Assembly (NCBI GenBank): GCA_026018925.1
Contig: JAKSZU010000029.1
Coordinates: forward strand, 13,877,278-13,941,277
Direction: 5' to 3'
Length of the DNA stretch: 64,000 nt
Source of the DNA: Tupaia tana
Lineage: Eukaryota; Chordata; Mammalia; Scandentia; Tupaiidae
Positions 24,474-35,686 of the stretch are shown piece by piece. The notes beneath the pieces are model-generated. The model searched no databases, was not told the origin of the DNA, and worked only from the letters and a program-made list of their open reading frames with translations. The position numbers were made by a program, and so were the translations under genes. Each line of letters starts with the position of its first letter. Position 1 is the stretch's first letter.

Positions 24474-24728
24474 AGGGCTAGCAGATGCGATAATGGTTAC
24501 ATCATTGGACTTTCACGTAGTTGACCCTGGACTCAGTGACTTAAAACTCACAATGGATGCGTGTGCATGTGTGCCCAAGATCCCAAGAGTAGAATGGAGG
24601 AGCAGGGACTGTGGCATGGTCATCCCCACTGGGGGGTGAGTTCTCACTTTCTGTCTGTCTCTGTCTTTCCAGTGAATATACATATCCTATGGCAAAAATC
24701 TCTCTCAAGAATAAAAAAAAAATCAAAG
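24474..24728 (+). mobile_element. tRNA-derived SINE, long form
   Basis: A recognisable head GGGCTAGCAGATGCGATAAT, an ACTGGGGGGTGA palindrome half near 24629, the TCTGTCTGTCTCTGTC block and an A tail. Confidence 0.85.
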
Positions 24729-24839
24729 AAATCTGTCAATTTTGATAACAAATGTATATTCTTGTAATGATAACATACACACACAAACACACACATACGA
24801 ATATAAATTTTATAAAATAATAAAAATCAAACGGTGTAA

Positions 24840-25336
24840 AACTAGAAATGAGATGAATAAACAGACCAGTTGAACTATTAAGAGAAACTTTTAAAAATAC
24901 CCCTGGCTTTTGGTAACTTGTATGAATGAAAGAGACAGCACTTCAGAGAAGCAGGGAAAAAAGTTATATTCCAAAGAGCATCAGCTGTGAAGACAATATT
25001 ATAGCTGTGTAGCAAAAAAATTATGATGTACCTTTTTTGTCCATGTTACATAATAATTTCCAAAGATACCATTTAAGAGTTATGTAAAACAATATTTTAA
25101 ATAATTTATAAATTGGACTACATTAAAATAAAAATTCTATTCATCAAATGATACACTTAAAGGATGTAAAGAGATGTGACAGAGTGTGAGAAAATAATTA
25201 CCATATGTCTAATCAAACATACTGCTCTTTTTTTAATAAAAACTTTAAAAAACAGGATCTTGCTAGCTTATGATCTTCCTGCCTCCCAAGTACTAACTAA
25301 ATGTTTAAGAATTCTTTATTCAATTTTGTTTATCTC
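24840..25336 (+). mobile_element. Decayed L1 ORF2 remnant
   Basis: Around 25120-25215 the sequence follows the L1 ORF2 region with CTATTCATCAAATGATACAC and GTGAGAAAATAATTACCATA. The rest is too diverged to frame. It was presumably continuous with 25500-26400 before the SINE at 25337 inserted. Confidence 0.5.
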
Positions 25337-25498
25337 TTTTTTAAAATTTTGCTACAGGGCACACATACTCACCAGAGAGAGACAAAAAGAGAGAAAGAGA
25401 TAGAGAAGGAGAGAGAGCGAGCTATCAGGTCTAGGAAAATCATGGTCAGTCCTGTGGGAGTCCAGCACCCTAGCCACTATGCCACATCCTGACCCTGT
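25337..25498 (-). mobile_element. tRNA-derived SINE, minus strand, short
   Basis: On the minus strand a decayed head (GGGTCAGGATGTGGCATAGTGG) and B-box area are followed by a purine/pyrimidine-rich tract and GTGTGCCCTGTAGCAAAATT. The palindromic middle is missing. Confidence 0.65.
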
Positions 25499-26400
25499 AA
25501 CTGAACATTTTTTTAATGAGAAAAAAAAGAGATCTTCCCCCCAAAAAAGTAGACAAAGGCACTTGTTCAGATACTTTAGCTAGATTTCTAGATGTTCAAT
25601 AAATGTGTAAAACATGTTTAACATCTTTAGTAAATGGGAAAATACCAAAATCAAATAAATAAAACTAAACAGTATCAATAAACATTTGGAACCGAACTCT
25701 AAGGAGACAAAATAGGTTGAATATCTAGTTATGTATATTTTAGGAAACAGAGTCAATAAGCTCCTAGACACACATACAACCATCACAGACTCAAAGAAAT
25801 ATAAGTACTAAGATAAGAATTCATAGCATTAAATATTTGAAACTGAGGTGGAAGAGGCAAGAAGTCATTAAGTGAGAAAAGAATGGGGCAGTGTAGGGGA
25901 AGTGGTTCCTAGGGGTAAGCCATATTTTAGCTCTTATAGGTCCAATTTAATAAATAGTATAAAACACAAGTGATATGAACATGACATTTGTGTAATATAA
26001 AGTATGCAAGTTTTTAGGAACAAATATGTAGAATATTTAAGAAAAAAACTTATAGACCTGAAAAATGTGGTTACATATATGGACGTGAAGAAAAACGCAC
26101 CTTTACAAAGATGACCACTTTTTCAAAATTCATCAAAATGAAGGGCTATCTTTGTCATTGATACAAATATTCCATCAAAATTCCAGTATGTTTTCTTTTC
26201 ATGGAGAAAGAAACCAAAAGTTCTAAAATTTATCTAGAATGTCAAATACAATATATAATTAGACAATTTCTGAATTAAAGTACTGGAGTAACTGATAATA
26301 ACAAATATTATAAAACTACAAAAGAGCAATCAAAGACAAAGATCAAGAGACAATAATATAATCAAAATCCATAAATTAAGTCATACTGAAATAGAAATTA
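25499..26400 (+). mobile_element. Ancient L1 remnant and unassigned AT-rich DNA
   Basis: The stretch at about 26100-26350 resembles the L1 ORF2 region (TTCCATCAAAATTCCAGTATG, TTCTAAAATTTATCTAGAAT). From 25600 to 26100 nothing is assignable. Confidence 0.4.
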
Positions 26401-26718
26401 TTAGGCCACCCCATGGTATAAGGATTAATGCAGCTGGATCCCACATGGCCAACCATGGTTCAAGTCCCAGAACCAACACCTTGAAAAACAGACCAGTCAC
26501 ATGTTCAGGTGTGCCCCAAATCCTGAGAAGAGAATGAAGAAGAAACTTAGGCATGGCCATATTTCTGGTTTGAGGTTTCTCCTGCTCTCCTTCCTTCCTT
26601 CCTTCCTCCCTTCCTTCCTTCCTTCATTCCTTCCTTCCTTCCTCTTTCCTTTCTCTCTCTCTCTCTAGCAAGCACAATGCCCTATGGCAAAAGCGGGAAA
26701 AAAAAAAAAAAAAAAAGA
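26401..26718 (+). mobile_element. tRNA-derived SINE, long form, with (TTCC)n expansion
   Basis: Head GGCCACCCCATGGTATAAGG and B box GGTTCAAGTCC. The pyrimidine block has become a (TTCC)n microsatellite at about 26588-26650, followed by CTCTCTCTCTAGCAAGCACAA and an A tail. Confidence 0.8.
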
Positions 26719-26724
26719 TAATGC

Positions 26725-26955
26725 AGGTCCAGCTTGGAGTCAATAACTAATGTAACTGCAGTCTTGGAAGGCATATGGTTAACCATGACTTTGGATCCCC
26801 ATCTCAGTCTAAAATCAAGCCTATGAATAAGTGCACATGCCTAAGATCCTGATGAGTTAGAGAGCTGGGGAAACACGGCAATGAATCCCTGTATGTGCTT
26901 CTCACTTTCACTCAACCTTGAGTGGATATGCATGCTCTATCATGAATAAAATAAA
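26725..26955 (+). mobile_element. tRNA-derived SINE, degraded
   Basis: Fragments GTCCAGCTTGGAGTC, GTTAACCATGACTTTGG and CCTAAGATCCTGATGAG keep the SINE order, but no palindrome or good boxes remain. It sits directly behind another SINE. Confidence 0.55.
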
Positions 26956-27007
26956 CTGAAAAAACAAAATGCAATAGAAATCTAAATTTGGAAAGTTTTT
27001 GCCCACT

Positions 27008-27277
27008 AGTGCTTCCATTCTTTCTTTATTGCTTTTAGGTTTTTGCCATAGGGCGCATATGTTCACTGGAGAGAGACAGAGAGAAGGAAAGGGAGAAATG
27101 GAGAATAGCCACGTCACAATCCCTTCTCTTCTATTCTCCTCTTGGGATTTTGAGTACATGCACACGCATGTGGCCAGTATGATTTTCAAGCTGAAAGGTC
27201 CAAGACTCAAACCAGAGTTAGCCCATGTTGGAATCCAGTGCCTTAACCACCACAACGTCTGCTCACAACAGTGCTTC
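27008..27277 (-). mobile_element. tRNA-derived SINE, long form
   Basis: The minus-strand body is 27016-27269, between duplications AGTGCTTC (27008-27015, 27270-27277). The palindromic middle has been lost (ATGGAGAATAGCCACG instead). Confidence 0.8.
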
Positions 27278-27746
27278 ACTTTTTGGCATAGTCATTATTG
27301 AAAAATCCTGAGGCTAAATTGGTGGATACATGGGCCTCACCAAGAGTAAGCACAAACCACTAGGCAGAAGAGTGAAGTCATCTGAAATAAATCAGACTCT
27401 CTTAAGACACCACATGATTAAAGCCTCACTTGCCATCCAGTCAACCAGAATAGAAACTACCCAGCTGAACTCACACTAAAGTGTAGACCCAAGGACCCTT
27501 GAACAAATAAATTGGTTAGTTTTTACAATACTTAGTTTGTTCCTTACCCAGAAAAATGCTAAACAATACATTTAAGCCCCAGCAATGTTTTTTTTAACAA
27601 TATCATAAGAAAGTCTTAAATACATGTCTGATACAATCAATAGAACTTCACAGCTATGTGTAAGACTTTTGAAAAACCTACAATTTTGTGGACATTAGTA
27701 GATGAACTTTTAAGATTTTTACATCCTGTAAGTCTTTGTACTTAAA
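27278..27746. other. Unassigned DNA
   Basis: No gene or repeat recognised. Confidence 0.35.
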
Positions 27747-27747
27747 A

Positions 27748-28022
27748 AGAAAAAGGCAGCAGATGGCCTAGCAGTTATGTCATTGGACTATCACATGGCT
27801 AACCACAGTCCAAGTACCAGGAATGGTGTCTTAAAACTCACACTGTGTATATGTGCATGTATGCCCAAGATCTCAGAAGGAGAAAAGAGGAGAAGGGACT
27901 GTGGTGTGACCATCCCCCCTAGGGAGAGATTTCTTACTTTCCCTCTCACTCTCTCAGTCTCTCTCTGATGTGCATATGCATACTAAGGGAAAAACTCCTA
28001 CACACACAAAAAAAAATTTTTA
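27748..28022 (+). mobile_element. tRNA-derived SINE, long form
   Basis: Head AGGCAGCAGATGGCCTAGCA, CCATCCCCCCTAGGGAGAGA palindrome remnant near 27920 and an A-rich tail. Confidence 0.85.
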
Positions 28023-28152
28023 ATTAATAAACAAAACATAAGGATTTGTTACTCATACAAGAGTACTGCATTATAGTTTATTTACATTTTAAAAATTGGT
28101 TTAAACTAGAAGTGTCAATAGTCTAATTTTCCCATTTTATATAATGTAAAAT

Positions 28153-28437
28153 AAGCTCTTATGGGTCAGTGGGAAGCACTGTGGTTAAGGTAGTAGATCC
28201 CACACATGGCTGAGTATGTGGTTCAAGGCCCAGATCCAGTGACATGAAAACCATGCCAGGCACATGAGTTAGTGAGTGAATGTGTGTGTACACCCAAAAT
28301 CACAGGAGAGAGGAGGAAAGAGGATTTCAGAATTGGCCATCCCCCAAGGTTGGGGGGAATGGAGGGAATTCTTTCTGGTGAGTGTGTGTCCTACAGCAAA
28401 AATACCTTCAAAAAAAAGAAGAAATAAAAGCTCTTAT
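28153..28437 (+). mobile_element. tRNA-derived SINE, long form, with TSD
   Basis: The body is 28163-28427, between AAGCTCTTAT duplications (28153-28162, 28428-28437). The CCCCCAAGGTTGGGGGG palindrome (about 28342-28358) is partly kept. Confidence 0.85.
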
Positions 28438-29364
28438 AAATTTTCTGCAGAATTTATCATCTTAATAAGACATTGCTGTTATTAAGTGGAAAACTCTTTG
28501 AAACCACTTAAGTCACAAAATTTGTTGAGGGATAGGAAAGGTATTGCAAGTCATGTTTGTGTTAACCTCAATGTCACACAAAAAATTTTGAAAGTAAAAA
28601 AATGATTCATTTGACTGAAATCTGGTAAAGAAAACAGATAACACTAGCCAAAATGTCAGAATGTCTACCATCTACAAATAACCAGACTCTGAGAAAGACA
28701 CATCTCAAATCTAATTTATTTCCATTTTTCTTATAAGGCAGAAATACTTTGGCAAACCCTTCCTGAACTACTAGGAAAACCTATCAAGATAGAGGGTGCA
28801 TCCGCTTTTTTCTAGTTGTCAAATTTGGTGACAGATCAAGTTTAAGTGAGTTCAGAAACAGTAAACAATGACAACAAATTGAAAGAATGGATTCTATTTA
28901 GAGGGTACTGTAGACAGACACCCAGGATGACAGGTTATAACTTCACACCAGGCCACACTCTAAGCTTTCTCCAATAAGTAACATTATTAGGGCTTTGCCT
29001 ATCTGAGTCAAACTCTCTATCCTTTCTAAAAGTTGTTCCAAACCTCTGAGCGACATCCAGTACTTCAGGAGAAGGTAGGATTATCCAAATTTTGTCCACT
29101 CTAGGAAGAAAGATCAATAATTACTTTAAGTAAACTGATTTTTTTTTTCTTTTCCCAGGCTCTTCTGCCATTGCTCTGACATTCTAATACAGTATTCAGG
29201 CCACAGGGGTATTCTTTCAGGTGAGATTCCTATTTGTATAGTATAATTTTCTAACTTCCCAATATTTACTTTATTCCAAATAAAATGCTACCATTCAGCA
29301 GTATTTCAAACTGCCTAACAGAAATTACTGTAACTGGATTCTGAATTTGAACTCATATAAGATT
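28438..29364. other. Unassigned DNA
   Basis: Nothing recognised. A minus-strand 60-codon frame at 28935-29117 has fairly protein-like composition, and a TTTTCTTTTCCCAG tract at about 29145-29158 resembles a splice acceptor. I cannot connect either to a gene. Confidence 0.35.
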
Positions 29365-29365
29365 C

Positions 29366-29637
29366 TTTTTTTCCCCTTTAGGTTTTTGCCATAGGGAGAC
29401 TGTGCTTGCTAGAGAGTGGCAGAAAGGAGGGAGGGAGATGAGAAAACACCCAGCAAGGATGATGGCCACACCACAATCCTTTCTCTTCCATTCTCCTCCT
29501 GGAATTTTGGACACAAAGGCACATGCACGTAGTGTGATTTTCAAACTGCCAGATCTTGGGCTGAAGAAAAGGCTGCTGCTTCCTTCAGCCAAGTGGGAGT
29601 TCAAAACCTTAACCACTACACCGCCTGATGGCCCCTA
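29366..29637 (-). mobile_element. tRNA-derived SINE, long form
   Basis: On the minus strand the head is GGGGCCATCAGGCGGTG, with an extended segment around the B box (an extra CTTCAGCCC block near 29560-29590). It lies back to back with the next SINE. Confidence 0.8.
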
Positions 29638-29650
29638 AAAGTTTTTAAAG

Positions 29651-29939
29651 TTACCCAGGAGTGGGCCAGCCAGTGGCATTGAGGAAAGGCGGCTAGATCC
29701 ACATGCAACTTTGTAGTTTGATTCCCAGATCCAGTGGCTTGAAAATGACATCCAGACTATGTTCACATGTGCCCAAAATCCCAAGAGGAAAATGGAGAAG
29801 AAGGGATTTTGGCATGCCCACCCCCGTGGGGGGTGAGTTCTCCTTTCTCCTAACCTACTTTGCCCATCTCCGTATCTCTCAGGCAAGTACTTGTGCCCCA
29901 TAGCAAAAATCTTAAATGAAAAATGTAACTTACCCAGGA
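29651..29939 (+). mobile_element. tRNA-derived SINE, long form, with TSD
   Basis: The body is 29661-29929, between TTACCCAGGA duplications (29651-29660, 29930-29939). CCACCCCCGTGGGGGGTGA is at about 29819-29837. Confidence 0.88.
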
Positions 29940-30899
29940 ATGCTAGGCAGGCCAAAGAAATGCAGGAGGAGACCAGAGGTTTCATTCACTTTAAGACACG
30001 AAGACACCCCACAAATACAGCTGCCATAGGAACACTCTGTCTACAAAGACTCCACAGTTATTTCACTGGGAAACTGGGGGTATTTCACTAGAACAGGAAA
30101 TAGGCTAGTATTACAGATGGGTATACTTAATGAGATACAGAGTAGCATCCATGCTATGAAGTGCTAGGTGTTCAGATCCAACACCTGGGCAGGTTCTTAT
30201 CTGATGGACAAAAAGAATGATAAATGTGGACAAAAGGAGAGGATAGTAATCAAAACTTATTAGAAAACAGTCAAAGCTTCCAGCTAAGCAAATGAGTATA
30301 CTCAGGGTGTCAGAATGGATCCTGACAAGAAAAATTTTTAAAAAATGTGAAAAATAATTTTGTCTAAGGAGATGGAGAAAAAAATACTTTTTAAAAAGCG
30401 ATGCCTGCACAGGAGTTTTGTGCTACCAGGAGTCTTAAACTAATCATTGTCCTTGTGTTATACACTGTGCTCAGGACTACAGCCAGTTTGTCTATTTCCA
30501 GCAAGTCAGCAAGTGCTCATAAATTTTTTGAAATATGAAAGAAGGGTTTATTGTTCAAGGTCCTTCCCTCTGCTGCTCTCCAGACCAAGGGAGACTACAC
30601 TTTTCATTTGGAATGTAGCGATGATACGGGTCATGCTACTTTCAGCTGTCATTATCTTAAGCAGGCTGCAAGCAGCTTTCTGTCCAAGCAAGAAGCAAGA
30701 GCTAATAATTGATTTCTGCTGAGAGTTGTGAATGTATTTTTTATTAAAGGCTTCACTGTAGTGACTCCATTTGTCTCCTACCCTCCATTCCGTGGACTCC
30801 TCACCCTACCTACCTAACCAGAGAGCTTACTCCTCTCTCATTAGGATCTCGTAGCAGAGCTGGAAGCTGAACTCCTGGTTCTCTGACCCCCTGGCTCCT
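29940..30899. other. Unassigned DNA
   Basis: No gene or repeat family recognised. Several 60-100 codon frames exist, but none has recognisable domains. The stretch from about 30770 could already belong to the LTR that follows. Confidence 0.35.
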
Positions 30900-31385
30900 C
30901 AACCTGAAGCAGGAGACCCTCCATTGTGAACTCTATATTGGAAACTTGCCTAGAACTTTTTATGTAAACAAGAGTGATTGACATTCCTGCAGTCTTTACT
31001 AAATAACCTGAAACCCACAACCTTCAGAACTTCCTTAGCGGTAAGCTCCTTGCCCCAAGCCACGAAACCATTAAGATCCCATTGTGTTTAGGCAAGGGAC
31101 TGGAAAGTGCCCTTAGTAATTATTAACCTGCCTGACCTGGCTTCTGTGTCTGCTTTCCATTGTAATCCCCTCTCCCTTTCTTCCCCGCCCCCTCCTCAAT
31201 GCTTACCTTTCCCACCACATCAATGCAATTGTACTTTTTGTTTTAACCAGCACCCTTCTCCCTACATTTGGGGCTCCAGGGTCTTTGAGAGACACGAGAG
31301 CTCCCCAGTCACTGGTAATAAAGACTCCTCTAATTTGGTTATGACTGGGTGTCCTCTCCTTTCTCACTGATCAAAATATAACAAA
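30900..31385 (+). mobile_element. Solo LTR, ERV1 (class I) type
   Basis: AATAAA at 31318-31323 follows a CATTTGGGGCTCCAGGGTCT segment and precedes a short U5-like end near 31385. The pyrimidine-rich stretch upstream and the overall order fit a class I LTR. Exact ends and a target duplication could not be fixed. No internal retroviral genes are adjacent. Confidence 0.55.
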
Positions 31386-32000
31386 CCGACCCCGTGCCCA
31401 GCTTGGACTGGATCAGCCCATTCCGGAGCTTCTGGACTCACCTTTGTACACCTGAATGCACACACCCACCTTCCGACAAAGCAGCTACTGAAAGCAAAGC
31501 CCAGGTCACCTCTTTCCTCACCCCGGACCTGCACACCCCAACGCTCCTGTCGCTCTCCCCACCGAGCCCGGACCAGGGGCTGCACCTTCCCTCAGGCGCC
31601 CCTCCTCCTCCACCAGACTTCCCCCCACGTTTCTGCTCCCACCAAGGAAGAGGGGCACCTCTCCACTACTAGGGTCCTCAAAACCCAAAACCCTCCTCCT
31701 TCACACTCAGATTTACCTCCATGGACACCGTGTCCGGCAGAGCACGGTCAGCACAGTGGCAGGTTCTCCACAGCGACCACAGAGAAGGCACTGAGCGCCA
31801 CAGCGGAGAGAGAATCTGAAAAAGCCACGCTCCTTGGCCTGTGCTGATGACGTCATCGGAGCAGAGACCACGTTTCCCACAAGGCACTGCGATCCTCAAT
31901 TAGGCAACAATGCAAAGGTTCCTGTGTTTTCACAGAGGAGAATCCTGTAACCAGGAGACCAGAACGTGACAGGAGAGGAACAGTCTCTATCCAGGTGAGT
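31386..32000. promoter_or_regulatory. Candidate bidirectional promoter with perfect CRE
   Basis: A GC-richer, CpG-containing island in AT-rich surroundings. It has a perfect palindromic CRE TGACGTCA at 31848-31855 and, about 20 bases further, TTTCCCACAAGGCACTGCG, which resembles a ZNF143-type element. Divergent splice-donor-like sites flank it: on the plus strand CCAG|GTGAGT at 31991-32000, and on the minus strand ATGGAG|GTAAAT, where an ATG at 31721-31719 lies just before the donor. The sequence also shows repeated splice-compatible spacing. It could be a promoter of a gene lying outside the window. Alternatives are a lone CpG-rich relic or part of the preceding LTR. Confidence 0.5.
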
Positions 32001-32600
32001 GAGAGACAGGATACTGGTTCTTAATTAAATCCTGGTTTGACATTTCAGGGATAATGAGAAAGTTCATACTCGGGTCACTTAGTCAATGACATTAATAAGT
32101 AATTTAACACTTTTGTTGTTCTGATATAGTTATTACTGTTATAGGACCAATGACTCTTTTTACTAATGCAATCTAAAGAATGAAAAATAATGTGTTTTAG
32201 GTTATTAAGAAACAGATAATTACTATGGTAATTCTCTTGCAGTCATTAAAATATGTTTATCCTCACCCACTAAGCTGATTTCTGAGTGTTTCATGGTTAT
32301 TACAGTTGGAAAACTGTTCTAGTGTATTTTTAAGATAAGACAGCAGAATGATAGGATAGATGTATTCCATATTCCAAGTCTATTTACACTTCAAGTGTCC
32401 AATAATTACTTGACCAAAAGCTCCCATGTTTTATCTAACAAATGTTTAATTATTTGGGGTGTGTCTGTGTGTGGGAGATGTACTTGACTTACCTACTTTT
32501 CCTTGATTTTGTCCACAAACCAGGCTAGGAGGAATTTCATATACATTTTGCTATCACTGAGTTTCTTTTCAAACAGAGAACTTTTTAAAAATTATTTTAT
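32001..32600. other. Unassigned DNA
   Basis: Nothing recognised; intron-like if the upstream promoter is real. Confidence 0.3.
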
Positions 32601-32612
32601 TTAACTATATTT

Positions 32613-32646
<34 letters not shown>

Positions 32647-32776
32647 CTTTGATCAGAGAAAGAGAAAGCGAGAGAGAGGGAAAGTAAAAAAGCAAGCCAC
32701 CAGGTCTGGGACTCCAGCCATGCTCAGTCATGTGGGAGTCCAGTGCCTTTAACCACGAGGCAACCTGCTGGTCCCA
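32601..32776 (-). mobile_element. tRNA-derived SINE, short form
   Basis: On the minus strand the head is GGGACCAGCAGGTTGCC, followed by a pyrimidine-rich segment and a tail that has expanded to an (ATC)n/(ATT)n-like run (about 32612-32647). Confidence 0.82.
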
Positions 32777-33267
32777 AAATGCCCATCCTGATTCATCAGG
32801 GTTAATGTTAGACTGGAGTGGTGAAATGAGGGAATAGTATGAAAAGTGGTCAAAGATTGGGAGTGGTGACTGGAGAGGTGCAAGAGACATGATTTTGTTC
32901 AAGATATATCCCTGATTTTTGTTTTTTCCTGTTATATGCCCTGCCATGTACAAATTTCTGTATCTTCTCTGATGCTGTAAGTGTGTCTTTCAGTGGCTCT
33001 GTTCTATAGACACAAAGACCTTAGCCTTGATCACCACAGTACTCTCTCACCTTCTAGTTTTGAATCCTTGCCTCCCTTCCTCCCACCTTGAATACCAGGT
33101 CTCTCTTAAACACATATTGTTATGTTACTGGGGGGATTATTTAAATACAGGATGATTGGCAGGGTGTGAGTGGGGGAGTCAATCTCTGACATTCCCACCT
33201 CTAAAACATAGGTGTTGTTTACTCTTTTTGTGGACTTTAGTTTTCTATGTTTTAACATGGAGACAAT
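32777..33267. other. Unassigned DNA
   Basis: No gene or repeat recognised. Confidence 0.3.
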
Positions 33268-33430
33268 AAGGGTCAACAGGTTATGTGGTGGTTAAAGTGC
33301 TGGATTTCCACAGGGGTGAAACATGTCTAGTCCTGGACCTGGCAGCTTGCTTTCTCACTTTTTCTTTCTCTCCATCTCTCTCTGATCAAATTTAAAAGTA
33401 GTAATAAATGAAATAAAGTAAAAAATGCCT
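33268..33430 (+). mobile_element. tRNA-derived SINE, short form
   Basis: Head AGGGTCAACAGGTTATGTGG, then CTTGCTTTCTCACTT, CTCTCTCTGATCAAA and an A/T-rich tail. Confidence 0.8.
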
Positions 33431-33677
33431 ACCAAAAAAAGAAGAAAATGGAGACCATAATAAACATTTGCATGTGTAGACCTCACCTTGGGCTCACCTC
33501 TAGTAATAGACCAAGAAACAATCTCTGTCTTCTTCCTAGGATGGTAAATTTTCCAGAAACCTGGAAAGGAGACTCAGTATTGTGAGTTATTTCCAACATT
33601 GGCGATGTATTGCAGTTTTCAGTATTCAAGTTTATCCTTTTCTTGTTATAATTATTCCAAAGGGAATAATTGACCTA

Positions 33678-33925
33678 AGGGGCCAACTACGTGAAGTTAA
33701 GGCAGCCAGATCCCACATGGCAGACTGCATAGTTCAATTCCTGTATCTGGCTTGAGAAACATGTGAGGTGTGTATGAAGTCATAGCCAAAATCTCAAAAG
33801 AAGGGAGAGGTAGAGGGTAAATGGTTACAGCATGACTATGGCCCATTTGGGGTGCTTTCTCACTTTCCCTTTTCTTTTCCTCTTCAGTTAAAGAATATGT
33901 ATTTTGGCAATGTTAAAATAATTTT
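33678..33925 (+). mobile_element. tRNA-derived SINE, long form, degraded
   Basis: The sections are in order (GGGGCCAACTACGTGAAGTT ... CATTTGGGGTGCTTTCTCAC ... TTTTGGCAATG), but the boxes have decayed. Confidence 0.7.
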
Positions 33926-34930
33926 AAAATACCATTTATTTTAGTATATTTATCTTATATTGGGTTACTTTTCCCACTTGATTATTCATACTAATAGTCT
34001 GTAGCCAATTCCTAATGACTTCCTAAAAATTGTGTCATGTCATCCACAAATAAAGGTAATTTGATAGATTCCTTCCTAATATAAATGCCTTTTATTTATT
34101 TCTGTAGCGACTCCTCACAGTAATTGACCTTTGAAGTTCCTACTGAGCACACATTTGTTTTTGAGCCCCTGCAAGGAGGAAAGTGTGTCCTTCTGTGGTG
34201 GTAGGAGCCATAGGCTTCTTCTCACACTCCATACTGTGTGCGCACATGTCCTAACCATACCACTTTGTCTAACTGTGTGTATATGCTCCAGCCACTGTCT
34301 CAGTGTGCAGGTCTGCTCATGGCACCTCAGAGATGCACATATACAAGCACTGTTATTTCTCAGGATAGTCTATTTGGCAGAGGATCTGCTTTCAGTGTGA
34401 CACCATGCTGCAGCTAACTGGGACCCAGATGATGAAGTGACCCTATGCATGTTCCTTTTTCAGATTAGTGTAGTTTTGTGGGCATCAGAAATATCTTACG
34501 TTGGGATGATCAGGATCGTCAGGGCTCTTCTGTAGCTAGGACTGTGGTCCCTGGTGACAATCAGAACACTAGGGACCTTTCACTTACTCTGTCCAAGCAC
34601 TGGGGTATTTCTAGCATCCCAAACTAAGCCAGAGTGCAGACACTAGAATAAATACCAGCTTTCCAATGTACAAACATCAACACACACACAAGCATGAAGA
34701 ATAATCAGGAGAATGTGATGTTACCAATGAACAAAGTAAAGTGCAGGGACTGACACTAAAGGGAAGATGCACAATCTGCTTGACAGAGATTTCACAGTCA
34801 TAGTTTTGAGGAACCACAACACATTTAAAAGGAAATGCACAGAAACATTTCAACACACTTTTGATGTATATGTGACAAGGTTCTAGAAGAGCTTTTGGGG
34901 TGGGAAATATTGTGTGTCTTTGAAATATAC
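33926..34930. other. Unassigned DNA
   Basis: An 89-codon plus-strand frame at 34131-34400 has no recognisable domain. No repeat family assigned. Confidence 0.35.
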
Positions 34931-34935
34931 AATCT

Positions 34936-35215
34936 TCTGTGGTTGCTTTTTTTTTTTTTTTTTTTGGAGAGGTTTTTGCTATAGGGCATGTGTGCTCGCC
35001 AGACAGAGACAGAGAGACAGAAAGCAAGAAATCACCCCCCGGGGGGATGGCACCGCCGCAATCCCTTCTCCTCCATTCTCCTCTCAGGATCTTGGGCACA
35101 CACACACACGCACCCAGCGTGAGTTCAAGCCACTGGTTCCGGGACTCGAACCATGTTCGACTACATGGGAGTCCAGTGACATAGTCATTACACTAACTAC
35201 TAGTCTCTGTGGTTG
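34936..35215 (-). mobile_element. tRNA-derived SINE, long form, abutting an LTR
   Basis: The minus-strand body is 34946-35205, between TCTGTGGTTG duplications (34936-34945, 35206-35215). The right duplication ends exactly where the LTR begins, and its last four bases are also the LTR's target duplication. CACCCCCCGGGGGGATG is at about 35033-35049. Confidence 0.9.
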
Positions 35216-35686
35216 TGTTAGGCCAAGTTAGCTTAATCACCACCATGTTAGGTAATGCTGGGCCAAGTTAGTTTAATTGCCACACTGTTAAGTCTTCAAG
35301 GATGGAGCCCACTTTGTTAGGGCCTCAAGGATGGGAACCAGGAGTCTGGGAACTCTCAGATAAGTGAAAAATGGGAGGGCCCAGCACCTCCGAGGCAAGG
35401 TCATCCTAACCTCTAGCTGAGAGCCCTTATCTAGACCTGAGCAGGTGGTGATAGCTGGACCCTCTCTTCTCATGTCCCCTCCTTTGTATGTGTTACATTC
35501 TATGAAAAATCCTGACCTGTAAAAGATCCTTTTATCTTAGGCTTGGGGTCCTTGTGAAGGCCCGCTGCGATGGGCAGAAACTTGAACCCCAGCTGGCTGG
35601 AAAATAAAAGTCTCTTTTGCAGTTCCATTGTCGTTGTCTTTTCTGCGTCTCCATCAGTTAGGCCGATCTCTGGACCCTTACAGTTG
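35212..35686 (+). mobile_element. Solo LTR, ERV1 type, 4-bp TSD
   Basis: The LTR is 35216-35682, starting TGTTAGGCC and ending CCCTTACA (TG...CA), between GTTG duplications (35212-35215, 35683-35686). AATAAA is at 35603-35608, followed by a U5-like segment. A 4-bp duplication is typical of class I (gamma-like) elements. No internal genes or second LTR are adjacent, so it is the product of LTR-LTR recombination. Confidence 0.85.

Noticed and set aside
26588-26650. (TTCC)n tract as a satellite or CRISPR-like array
   Set aside because: It is a simple tetranucleotide microsatellite within a SINE; no spacer structure. No CRISPR array exists anywhere in the window, as expected for mammalian DNA.
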